Below, in pieces: positions 23,965 through 30,642 of a stretch of 34,377 nucleotides of DNA (its first letter is position 1; each line of letters begins with the position of its first letter). Position numbers and translations under genes: made by a program. A model generated the notes under the pieces. The model made no database searches. It saw only the letters and a list, made by a program, of their open reading frames with translations, and was not told the origin of the DNA. The stretch is from NCBI GenBank assembly GCA_043823825.1, contig JBDRTU010000002.1, positions 1 to 34,377 of the forward strand, written 5' to 3'. This DNA is from JBDRTU01 sp043823825. GTDB lineage: Bacteria > Patescibacteriota > Patescibacteriia > Veblenbacterales > UBA10138.

Positions 23965-24103
23965 AAAATCAGCATAGCATTAAAAATTGAATTGAAAAAA
24001 TAAAAAAGAATATATTGTGCAACCTATTGCTTGGCGTTCCTTGCAAAACCACTGTGTTGCATTTTGTGTCCAGGTGGACCAAAAACGCATTATTATGAAT
24101 AAA

Positions 24104-24144
24104 TAAAAAAATGCCAAACCAAACTTACTTTACAGCAGTTTGGC
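24104..24144 (-). terminator. Terminator after the RNHCP gene
   Basis: GCCAAAC (24138-24144) and GTTTGGC (24113-24119) with an 18-base loop, then on the minus strand AT followed by seven T. Confidence 0.6.
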
Positions 24145-24148
24145 TATA

Positions 24149-24460
24149 TTATTTTTGCATAGTCCGAGCGCAAACAAGTACTGCTTCAAAATCGTCTTCT
24201 GATACTACTTTGTTCCGTTTGACAATACCGCACTTTTTGCAGTAATGTAGTAATTTATATTCCTGCCCATTTTGCTCTACTCCTACTGGTTTCATCATCC
24301 CCCGGCAAGTAGCTGCCCTGTCCCCCGGATTATTATCAACATGCTTAGACCACAAACATTTGAAACAGTGGCTAGTATAACCATTACCATGCACTAAAAA
24401 ACCACACTGTCCGCAAGTGAAGTCCTCTTTGGTGCGTTTAAATTTTTTTTCTTGATTTAT
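24149..24460 (-). CDS. RNHCP domain zinc protein, start codon non-canonical
   Basis: Small zinc protein of the RNHCP family, about 103 residues. The signature reads CGQCGFLVHGNGYTSHC, then CLWSKHVDNNPGDR, and a second ribbon YCKKCG near the end. No ATG, GTG or TTG opens the frame before the first CGQC; the only early standard start is a GTG at 24394, which would remove that Cys pair. Upstream codons are in frame back to ATA at 24458-24460, which overlaps the stop of the M50 gene, giving INQEKKFKRTKEDFTC, as relatives begin. So an ATA (or ATC) start coupled to the M50 stop is likely. Its job is unknown. Confidence 0.8.
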   Translation of the reverse strand: MNQEKKFKRTKEDFTCGQCGFLVHGNGYTSHCFKCLWSKHVDNNPGDRAATCRGMMKPVGVEQNGQEYKLLHYCKKCGIVKRNKVVSEDDFEAVLVCARTMQK

Positions 24461-25083
24461 GATATGCCAGTGATTAAAGTGAACAAGCCACGAATTATTG
24501 GGCCAATGAAACCGGTAGAAAAAATTAAAATTAACAGAGCAATTAACAAAATAAAGCTATAACGCTCCATCCATAATTTTAATCTAAAGAAACGATCGGG
24601 TAATAAACTGAATAAAACTTTTGAGCCATCAAGTGGTGGAATAGGAATGATGTTAAAAATTGCCAACAGTAAATTTAACTGCACAATAATCCCCAGTGCC
24701 AACACATTAATTGCTGACAAAGTAGGCACAAAGCGAATAATCATACCAAAACCCACTGCCAGTATCAGATTCACCACTACTCCCGCGATTCCAACTTTTA
24801 AAATTCCCCAACGCTGATCACGCAAGTTAAAAGGATTAAAAGGCACGGGTTTGGCATAAGCAAAAACAAAAGCACCACCCGACATAAAATATAAAAACAG
24901 AGGCATTAGGATTGATCCCCACAAATCCAAGTGAGCAATAGGATTGAGTGTTAAGCGGCCGGCTAAACCGGGAGTGGGGTCTCCTAGTCTATCTGCCACC
25001 CAACCATGTGCATACTCATGAAAAACAGCTGATAAAATAATTACCGCAATGGAATATACTTGAATGATAAATAAATCGGGCAT
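24457..25083 (-). CDS. Site-2 protease-like M50 metallopeptidase
   Basis: Membrane zinc protease of the M50 family, 208 residues, with about six TM segments. HEYAH near residue 23 supplies two zinc ligands and the catalytic glutamate; NIIPIPPLDGS near 145-155 carries the third ligand (Asp). This short form has no PDZ domain, as in the archaeal/Gram-positive group that cleaves membrane-embedded substrates. Substrate is unknown. It overlaps the coupled start of the RNHCP gene and diverges from rpmB. Confidence 0.92.
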   Translation of the reverse strand: MPDLFIIQVYSIAVIILSAVFHEYAHGWVADRLGDPTPGLAGRLTLNPIAHLDLWGSILMPLFLYFMSGGAFVFAYAKPVPFNPFNLRDQRWGILKVGIAGVVVNLILAVGFGMIIRFVPTLSAINVLALGIIVQLNLLLAIFNIIPIPPLDGSKVLFSLLPDRFFRLKLWMERYSFILLIALLILIFSTGFIGPIIRGLFTLITGIS

Positions 25084-25124
25084 CTTGTAATCTTTATTTC
25101 CTTTTGCTAGACTAAATTAACTAA

Positions 25125-25187
25125 TAATTAGGAACTAGACCACCCTACGGGTGGTGTCCCGAAGGGGCAAACCAGGAACTATGCACT
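25125..25187 (+). promoter_or_regulatory. Structured leader of rpmB
   Basis: Contains stem CCACCC/GGGTGG around TACG, then CCCGAAGGGG, flanked by two copies of GGAACTA (AGGAACTAGAC and AGGAACTATGC). The second AGGAA lies close upstream of the rpmB start and could be its ribosome binding site, so the hairpins sit just 5' of it. Confidence 0.45.
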
Positions 25188-25373
25188 ATGTCACGAATTT
25201 GTGAACAATGTAAACGCGGTTATAATCCAGCTATTTCTCGTAGCCATTCTCGTATTGCAACCCGACGTCGTCAACAAGTGAACTTACAATATAAAACCGT
25301 GAATGGTAAGCGAATTAAGATTTGCTCGCGCTGTATTAAAACACTGGCTAAAGTAGCGCGCCAACAACAATAA
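25188..25373 (+). CDS. rpmB: 50S ribosomal protein L28
   Basis: 61 residues, basic. It has CEQCKRG near the N-terminus and CSRCIK near the end, the zinc-binding form of L28. The middle SRSHSRIATRRRQQVN matches the family's N-H-K-T-R core in position. It is a single-gene plus-strand unit followed by a strong terminator. Confidence 0.94.
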   Translation: MSRICEQCKRGYNPAISRSHSRIATRRRQQVNLQYKTVNGKRIKICSRCIKTLAKVARQQQ

Positions 25374-25395
25374 CTATTTTAGTATACTATAAAAA
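25367..25395. repeat. 29-base direct repeat, copy 1 (end of rpmB)
   Basis: ACAATAACTATTTTAGTATA followed by CTATAAAAA. It matches 26741-26769 with two substitutions (A/G at two places). It includes the rpmB stop codon and the palindrome TAGTATACTA. Each copy leads into a hairpin terminator. Confidence 0.7.
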
Positions 25396-25428
25396 CACCG
25401 CTCTTGGCTAAAAGCGGTGTTTTTAATT
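25391..25428 (+). terminator. Terminator of rpmB
   Basis: Perfect 12-pair stem AAAAACACCGCT with AGCGGTGTTTTT (25391-25402, 25413-25424), ten-base loop. The T run is part of the stem. Confidence 0.85.
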
Positions 25429-25429
25429 A

Positions 25430-25611
25430 AACCTGTTATTAAACAAAAATTTAGTATAATTAACACATCTGAATAAAAGAAGTTAGTTATAGGCGAATTT
25501 GGGAAATCTGCGAGCCGAGGTATTTTCCGTTTAAACCCCGTTAAGTAACCCAAACGAAGTGAAAGCGCATCGTAGTGCGAAGATTTTCTGAAAGAAAATC
25601 CATAGAGTTCG
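25430..25611. other. Structured intergenic region, function unknown
   Basis: No gene. TATAAT at 25455-25460 on the plus strand lacks a -35. The rest folds into neighbouring short hairpins: GCGCATCGTAGTGCG, GATTTTCTGAAAGAAAATC, plus TTTGGG/CCCAAA. Composition (CGAAGTGAAAGCGC) differs from nearby spacers. It may be an intergenic repeat element or an RNA. Confidence 0.35.
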
Positions 25612-25914
25612 TTACGCTGGCGTCTTCCCTTTCACCTTTTTGTATATCAAAACTGTCAGACACCATATTACATACCAGAAGACAATATCAAATATTAAAG
25701 CAATAATATTGATGTTTTGGCACACAACTCCAGTAGGACATGGTCCCCAGCTTTCTGAAAAGTGTAACGGCCAACCAGAAACCCAATAGTCTGGAACTGA
25801 CCATACAACTGAATGAATGAAAGTAATAATAACAAACAACATTAAGCCGAAAACAATTCTGATTATTGCACTTTTCCATAAAGAACCAAAAAATTGCTTG
25901 ATACATTCCTTCAT
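25612..25914 (-). CDS. Small membrane protein with an outer cysteine pair (100 aa)
   Basis: Two TM segments (about residues 16-38 and 70-92) enclosing a 30-residue outward loop rich in Pro, Ser and Trp that holds GPCPTGVVC. The tail is basic (KKVKGKTP), so both ends lie inside. I do not know its function. The loop cysteines could form a disulphide. It follows the other membrane protein (25983-26600) on the same strand by 68 bases. Confidence 0.7.
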   Translation of the reverse strand: MKECIKQFFGSLWKSAIIRIVFGLMLFVIITFIHSVVWSVPDYWVSGWPLHFSESWGPCPTGVVCQNINIIALIFDIVFWYVIWCLTVLIYKKVKGKTPA

Positions 25915-25982
25915 ATTATTTTAGTAATATTGTTTTCTATATAAATGAGCTGAAACAATAGTATGCCGCAGCCACCTCGCTG

Positions 25983-26600
25983 TTATTCACCAATAAAGAT
26001 AACAAAACTTCCGTATGCTCCTAGCAATAAAATTAGCGAAAGAATAATCTGCTTCATATTGTACGTTTCTTTCCTAATTTTGAATATCAATAATATTGAT
26101 GCCAGTAAATAAAGGGTTAAGGCGATAAAGTATAAGCCAAATGGCAATGGTACAATAAAAAATGTTACAAACTGCCAAAAATGGATATAAGAAAAAACTG
26201 CTCCTGAAGGAATCCACCAAACCAACAGATCCTTACCCACCTGCGAAACAAAATAAGCAATTTTATAAAGCGTAATTAAAATTGTGATAGAATTAACAAT
26301 TATCAGTATTATTTTGGGTGATAAATTAATATCCGTCCTTTTTTTAAAATTTATAATGCTAATTATTGTGCAGGATAATAAATATGAAAAAATAACAGCC
26401 AACGTAGCTGAACTGCCAAATCCTAGTTCAATACCAATTATGGGCGGATGATAACCACAGTTTTCGCTCCAATTACCAACAGCGCAATCAACTTGCATAC
26501 CAGAACCTAAAGAAGAGAATATAAAATAGACTGGAAATAATAATATTAACGTTAATACTATTTTACTAGTAGTTGGTTTAATGAAATGTTTTACTCCCAT
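25983..26600 (-). CDS. Hypothetical membrane protein (205 aa, five TM segments)
   Basis: Hydrophobic segments at about residues 14-33, 60-82, 93-118, 140-168 and 184-203, with CAVGNWSENCGYHPP in the first outer loop, a cysteine pair like that in the neighbouring 100-aa protein. No family recognised. The similar loop and adjacency suggest a related role for the two proteins, perhaps in envelope function. Confidence 0.7.
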   Translation of the reverse strand: MGVKHFIKPTTSKIVLTLILLFPVYFIFSSLGSGMQVDCAVGNWSENCGYHPPIIGIELGFGSSATLAVIFSYLLSCTIISIINFKKRTDINLSPKIILIIVNSITILITLYKIAYFVSQVGKDLLVWWIPSGAVFSYIHFWQFVTFFIVPLPFGLYFIALTLYLLASILLIFKIRKETYNMKQIILSLILLLGAYGSFVIFIGE

Positions 26601-26740
26601 ACTTTTTGTTAAATAATTTTATTAACTTCTTAAATCAAATAGTCCATGTTAGGTGACTCGATGATTGAAGGGAAGAGTGTGCAGCGGCATTAGAACGATA
26701 GAGAGTAAGTTGTAGAGTAAATTGTGAGGGTCGGATAATT

Positions 26741-26769
26741 ACAATAACTGTTTTAGTATACTATAGAAA
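26741..26769. repeat. 29-base direct repeat, copy 2
   Basis: The copy lacks any coding frame for rpmB but keeps the same position directly before a hairpin terminator. Confidence 0.7.
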
Positions 26770-26794
26770 TCCACTGTTCGTGAACTGTGGATTT
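26767..26794. terminator. Bidirectional hairpin downstream of tRNA-Pro
   Basis: AAATCCAC (26767-26774) with GTGGATTT (26787-26794), inner GTTC/GAAC pairs. Short T runs flank it only weakly. It lies about 30 bases beyond the 3' end of the tRNA gene. Confidence 0.6.
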
Positions 26795-26823
26795 TCAATA
26801 ATCAACAAACAATGAGCTTAATG

Positions 26824-26897
26824 TGGTCGGGGCGGGGAGAATCGAACTCCCACTACATGCACCCCATGCACGCGTACTACCACTATACTACGCCCCG
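26824..26897 (-). tRNA. tRNA-Pro (anticodon GGG)
   Basis: 74 bases with an encoded CCA end. Acceptor stem CGGGGCG/CGCCCCG with the C1-G72 pair and discriminator A73 typical of proline tRNAs; D-arm GTA/TAC; anticodon arm CGTGC/GCATG around ATGGGGT, anticodon GGG (reads CCU/CCC); T-arm GGGAG/CTCCC with TTCGATT. All elements are in standard spacing. Confidence 0.95.
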
Positions 26898-26934
26898 ACG
26901 ATTCAGTATTTGTCAATGGTAAATCGCTAATAGT

Positions 26935-26998
26935 AATAGATCGAAGCACTAGAACTTTAAAGCACTAGAGCACTATAACATTAAAACATTTTAAGCAA
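26935..26998. repeat. Word-repeat spacer between the candidate RNA and tRNA-Pro
   Basis: AGCACTAGA and GAGCACTA words repeated with TTTAA and ACATTAAAACATTTTAA variants. No gene. A TATAGT on the minus strand could serve the tRNA as a -10. Confidence 0.45.
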
Positions 26999-27001
26999 CA
27001 T

Positions 27002-27235
27002 TAAAAGCCCTACCCAGGGCTCGATACTATTGGAGTTCCTTTTAATCTATACGGGCCATAGCTGATTCAGTGAAACTAGTGAGAGTTGATTACTGGCTCT
27101 CTTCTAATCCTGAAGAACCTACTATTACGGCCGCCGGTTAGTTCTCACTATTACCCCAAGGGGCAACAGTAGTCGAACTTCCAATCCATTGAGATTGTAG
27201 AGCTCAATATGTGTCGAGCGAATTGGATAGAGCTA
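27002..27235 (-). ncRNA. Candidate structured RNA of about 230 nt, unidentified
   Basis: No open frame. Begins about six bases after an exact TATAAT. Stems seen on the minus strand: CCAAT/ATTGG enclosing ATTGAG/CTCAAT (27181-27226), ACTGTTGCCCC/GGGGTAATAGT (27147-27170), and the terminator AGCCCT/AGGGCT plus TTTT (27006-27021). It lacks the conserved cores of RNase P, SRP, tmRNA and 6S that I can recognise. The perfect promoter, internal pairing and terminator argue for a stable, abundant RNA. Confidence 0.6.
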
Positions 27236-27240
27236 GTTTA

Positions 27241-27270
27241 ATTATAGATTTTGCGGTAATAATTTGTCAA
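27241..27270 (-). promoter_or_regulatory. Full-consensus promoter of the candidate RNA
   Basis: Exact TTGACA (27265-27270), 18-base spacer, exact TATAAT (27241-27246) on the minus strand. It is the only promoter found here with both boxes perfect, stronger than those of tuf and the str operon. Confidence 0.75.
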
Positions 27271-27296
27271 CTAAATAAAATTGATATTTATTATAA

Positions 27297-27797
27297 TTAA
27301 GAAAATTTGTCAATATTGGCTTTCTTACGACGAAACAGAAAAATGATATTGATTAGTAATAATAAACCAAAATTTACCAACCACACCCAGCCCACTTCCC
27401 ACCAATTAATTCCCACTTGCCGCTCAATTGAGTATGGCAATATGGGATAAAATAAACGATGTAAAATATCGCCTTGATGAGTAAATAAATCTATGGTTAC
27501 ATGTAATAAATATGGAAATATTAATATTAACCAATACCTGCCGATTAGCCATAATATTAATAAAATAATTAAAACTCCAACCAAACCATGCCAAAGGTGA
27601 TAATTGGCAGTTGCCCAATCAGGCAAAAGTTGCCAAATATTAACACCCCAAAATCGTTGATGAATAATTAATAAATAAATGGCCCCAGGACCGCTACCTA
27701 AAATATCTGGCAATGCTCCTGCTAAAGCCGCCCACCAAATCATTGATCTTTTTCGGATGATAGTAGCTCCCCACAAAGCGTGCGAAAAAATATCCAT
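27297..27797 (-). CDS. Membrane-bound metal-dependent hydrolase-like protein (YdjM/DUF457 type)
   Basis: 166 residues with about four hydrophobic segments. Motifs MDIFSHALWG at the start, GALPDILGS near 27-35, HLWHGLVG near 67-74 and LLHVTIDLFTHQ near 97-108 follow the His/Asp pattern of the YdjM/LexA-regulated hydrolase family; the metal-site residues are thus present. The enzymatic reaction is not established. It starts 22 bases after the glycosyltransferase gene. Confidence 0.8.
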   Translation of the reverse strand: MDIFSHALWGATIIRKRSMIWWAALAGALPDILGSGPGAIYLLIIHQRFWGVNIWQLLPDWATANYHLWHGLVGVLIILLILWLIGRYWLILIFPYLLHVTIDLFTHQGDILHRLFYPILPYSIERQVGINWWEVGWVWLVNFGLLLLINIIFLFRRKKANIDKFS

Positions 27798-27818
27798 AAA
27801 ACTACTAACAGTAACTAA

Positions 27819-28538
27819 TTACACCCTTTTCCACTTTTTCGACCAGGCGCGACCGCGAAAAATTACGCTAAAAAAATTTAAAAACCAAAGCCAAAAAACA
27901 TACCAGTAACCGTGCTTACGAAAACGCCGAGGTGATTCATAAACAATAAGGTTCCAAGCAAAATTAATACCTCCGTATTTCTTTAAGCGGCTAAATAAAT
28001 CATAATCCTCGCCAGCCACTAAATTTTCTTTGTAGCCACCCACGGTCCTAAAATAATCAGCCCTGACTATTTGGCAATTACCCCTACCCAAACCCATGCC
28101 TAATTTATTTTCTAAATAAAACAAGCTATTAATAAAATATTGCCACAGCCAATCGCTTATCCTGCGCTCGGTAGGTGAAACTTGTATACGAACCGTGCAA
28201 GCCACAACTGATTGTCTTTTAAAAATAGGTTTGAGGTGATTAAAAAAATACCAAGAGTCTTGGAAGTAGCCATCAGCATCAATAAAAACCAGAATATCTC
28301 CCCTAGCCTGCCAAGCGCCACGATTTCTGGCTGAACCAATGGTTTGTTTTTCCCAACTGTATTTTTTAACTATCCTAGCTTTGTGTTGACGAGCAACTTT
28401 TAAAGTTTTATCTCGTGATCCGCCATCGGAAACAATAACTTCAATCCGAAATCTTTTTCGCAGATCATCAGTCAACTCCTCAAGTAACCGCGGTAATAAT
28501 TCTTCCTCGTTTAATGTCGGAATGATAACGCTGATCAT
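27819..28538 (-). CDS. Family 2 glycosyltransferase
   Basis: 239 residues. GT-A fold with IPTLNEE near the start, VSDGGSRD, then the metal motif reading IDADGY; AGEDYDLFSRLKKYGG gives the ED motif near the acceptor site. One C-terminal hydrophobic stretch (YWYVFWLWFLNFF) may anchor it in the membrane. It probably moves a sugar onto a lipid or surface polymer; donor and acceptor are not known. Confidence 0.92.
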   Translation of the reverse strand: MISVIIPTLNEEELLPRLLEELTDDLRKRFRIEVIVSDGGSRDKTLKVARQHKARIVKKYSWEKQTIGSARNRGAWQARGDILVFIDADGYFQDSWYFFNHLKPIFKRQSVVACTVRIQVSPTERRISDWLWQYFINSLFYLENKLGMGLGRGNCQIVRADYFRTVGGYKENLVAGEDYDLFSRLKKYGGINFAWNLIVYESPRRFRKHGYWYVFWLWFLNFFSVIFRGRAWSKKWKRV

Positions 28539-28563
28539 AACTTAATTTTAGCATAAATAACTA

Positions 28564-28594
28564 AAAGAGACCCCACCACCAGCAGAATCTCTTT
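28564..28594 (-). terminator. Weak terminator after the adenylate-kinase-like gene
   Basis: AAAGAGA (28588-28594) with TCTCTTT (28564-28570), 17-base loop, and short T run. Confidence 0.4.
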
Positions 28595-28609
28595 CCTAAT
28601 TTCGTCAGA

Positions 28610-29680
28610 TTACTTTAATCCCAAAGCGGCCGATAGCTGCTTAATTAGTGAAAACACGACTGGCGGCGGTAATAAGCTGTAACTATCATTACCATCATCA
28701 TCTTTTACCACCCACTGACTTTCTTTAACTATTACATTACCATCAGCTCCCTTTTCATAATCATAGGCGGGAGTAATTTCATAATCATCAACTTTTTCTT
28801 TTTCAGCTACCGGAATAGCATTACGTAAGTAAATTTTGGGAATACCATGAAGCTTTATCAGCTGACTCATAATTTTGTCATCCAACTCCAGCCTCTCACG
28901 TATAGGCTCTATACCCAAGTTGTCACCTTCTTTGGGCATCATGCGCGCTTTGTTGCAAACGGGATTATCGCACATTAAATAAAATTCCTGCCTCGCCTCA
29001 TCATAGCCCACATCTTTAGTGGCCAACAGTTTCAGATTCCTAGGGGCTTTGCATCTTGGACACACCACGCGATATTTAATTCGCTCGTTAATCACTGCAT
29101 TGGGCAGGCTGATAAAAACCATAACATCAGGATCGTTTCTGTAACCAATAATTTCTTTTAAGTATAAGGAATAACTTATTTGATCCATCGCACGTGGAAA
29201 ACCGTCTATAAAAATAGCCTGATGCGGCCGCTTAAAAATTTCGTACTTAATTAGAGCAATAATAAGCTCAGACGAAATAAGTGATGATTGGTTTCGCCCC
29301 AAGATTAGATCAATGGTTTCCTCGGGAGAATGGAAGCCGCGATAATTTTTTTTAAGAAATCCAATAAGATCCTTTTGGCCTTGTTCACTTTCCGCTAAGG
29401 TATGTGCATCACGCACGATGTCACCTATAGAAACATGGCCAATTTTGTCGCTACTCACCGCTTCCACAAATAGTTTAGAATAAGTGCCCTTGCCTGAATT
29501 TTTTTTACCCAACAAAAAAGCGACAAAAGTTTTACCGTCGTCTAAATATTTTTTAATCGCCTTAAGTTCTGGTCCAGCCTTTAATTCAAAATATTTTTTT
29601 CTATCAGCTAGGTTGTTTAAATCAAACTTTGGCGAACCTTCTAACTTAGATTTAAATACCGGAAAATTGTTTAACTCCAT
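28610..29680 (-). CDS. Large adenylate-kinase-family protein with zinc LID and extensions
   Basis: 356 residues versus about 210 for a normal kinase. P-loop GKKNSGKGT at 58-66, SIGDIVRD near 84-91 and DGFPR at 159-163 match the nucleoside monophosphate kinase core. Cys207, Cys210, Cys237 and Cys242 give a CxxC/Cx4C zinc pair in the LID position. About 50 residues precede the core, and about 60 (an acidic, Asp/Lys-rich part) follow. The second kinase-like gene in the window besides adk suggests a distinct substrate or a nucleotide-sensing role. Phosphate acceptor unknown. Confidence 0.8.
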   Translation of the reverse strand: MELNNFPVFKSKLEGSPKFDLNNLADRKKYFELKAGPELKAIKKYLDDGKTFVAFLLGKKNSGKGTYSKLFVEAVSSDKIGHVSIGDIVRDAHTLAESEQGQKDLIGFLKKNYRGFHSPEETIDLILGRNQSSLISSELIIALIKYEIFKRPHQAIFIDGFPRAMDQISYSLYLKEIIGYRNDPDVMVFISLPNAVINERIKYRVVCPRCKAPRNLKLLATKDVGYDEARQEFYLMCDNPVCNKARMMPKEGDNLGIEPIRERLELDDKIMSQLIKLHGIPKIYLRNAIPVAEKEKVDDYEITPAYDYEKGADGNVIVKESQWVVKDDDGNDSYSLLPPPVVFSLIKQLSAALGLK

Positions 29681-29722
29681 AAAAAAATAATAGCGTCTCT
29701 AAAATTTAAAGATAGTAAGCCG

Positions 29723-29750
29723 ATTATAGCAAATTTCAAAAATTAAGCAA
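29723..29750 (-). promoter_or_regulatory. Extended -10 promoter of the adenylate-kinase-like gene
   Basis: Minus-strand TGCTATAAT gives an exact TATAAT (29723-29728) with the extended TGn motif; TTGCTT (29745-29750) lies 16 bases upstream as a weak -35, inside the end of the preceding gene. Confidence 0.55.
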
Positions 29751-30596
29751 GCCCCAACGCTTTAAAAACTGCCATTCTTTACCATCACTCTTAAACCTAA
29801 TAGTCCCTTGTTGGTCTGTGCGCAATACTTTAACATCCATACTTTCGTAACGAGCAATAATCTCACCGTAGGGATGGCCAAAGCGATTATTTTTTCCGAC
29901 TGATATAATCGCCCAGCTAGGCGCCACAGACTGAATAAAATCCGAAGACGAAGAAGTGTTACTGCCTTGATGCGGTACTTTTAAAAGTTGGGCTGAAACT
30001 GGCAGGCCCGAAGCTAGAATTTCACTCTCGTTTTCCACTGTAATATCGCCAGTAAACAAAGCAGCAGTTTCGCCAAAAACTAATCGTACGGCTATTGAAG
30101 AAGTATTAAGGTCATGAACTTTTATATCCTCTACGTTATTTTGGGGCCACAATACCTCTAACTTAACTCCCTTGGGAAAAGTTATGGTTTGTCCAGCCAC
30201 GGCTGTTTGCCAAGGTATTTTTTGTTCTGTTATCTGCCTAAGCCATTCTAAATATTCTTGAGTGGTATGAAGAACCCTAGTCGCCATCACTTGTCTAATT
30301 TTATATCGCTCCAGTACTCCTACTAGGCCTGTAACGTGATCGGCGTGAGGATGGGATAAAATCATCAAGTCAATTGTTCTTTTACTAAAAGGCAAAGCAC
30401 TTCCTAAATGCCGCAAAATTTTGCGATCGGGCCCGCCGTCAATCAGCACAGTGCCGCCTGACGGCGTTTTAATTAAAATCGCATCTCCTTGCCCCACGTC
30501 AAAAAAATATACTTCTAAGTTTCCTGGACTAGCAGAAAAAACCAGCCAAGCCGCTACTAACAATAATACTGCGGTTATTAGATAATATTTTTTCAT
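29736..30596 (-). CDS. Stand-alone ComEC-type metallo-beta-lactamase fold protein
   Basis: 286 residues with one N-terminal membrane segment (residues 4-20) and the outside-facing MBL domain that in ComEC forms the C-terminus. Motifs FFDVGQGDAILI, HPHADH at 82-87, TGD at 182-184 and VPHQGSNTSS with His209 are complete, so a two-metal site is likely. Known ComEC MBL domains are thought to degrade the non-imported DNA strand. It follows the channel gene by 46 bases. Confidence 0.9.
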   Translation of the reverse strand: MKKYYLITAVLLLVAAWLVFSASPGNLEVYFFDVGQGDAILIKTPSGGTVLIDGGPDRKILRHLGSALPFSKRTIDLMILSHPHADHVTGLVGVLERYKIRQVMATRVLHTTQEYLEWLRQITEQKIPWQTAVAGQTITFPKGVKLEVLWPQNNVEDIKVHDLNTSSIAVRLVFGETAALFTGDITVENESEILASGLPVSAQLLKVPHQGSNTSSSSDFIQSVAPSWAIISVGKNNRFGHPYGEIIARYESMDVKVLRTDQQGTIRFKSDGKEWQFLKRWGLLNF

Positions 30597-30642
30597 AAAA
30601 ACCTATCGTATCATAATGGGGCGACCATCTCAATATGATACA

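Noticed and set aside
23990..24085. TGCAAC/GTTGCA and GTCCA/TGGAC stems upstream of the MFS gene as a small RNA
   Set aside because: Pairing is short, there is no promoter or terminator in the right places, so it could be chance.
27002..27235. Identification of the candidate RNA as 6S, tmRNA, RNase P or SRP RNA
   Set aside because: None of their conserved cores (for example the SRP GGAA loop region or the RNase P GAGGAAAGUCC block) is visible, and the length is too short for tmRNA.
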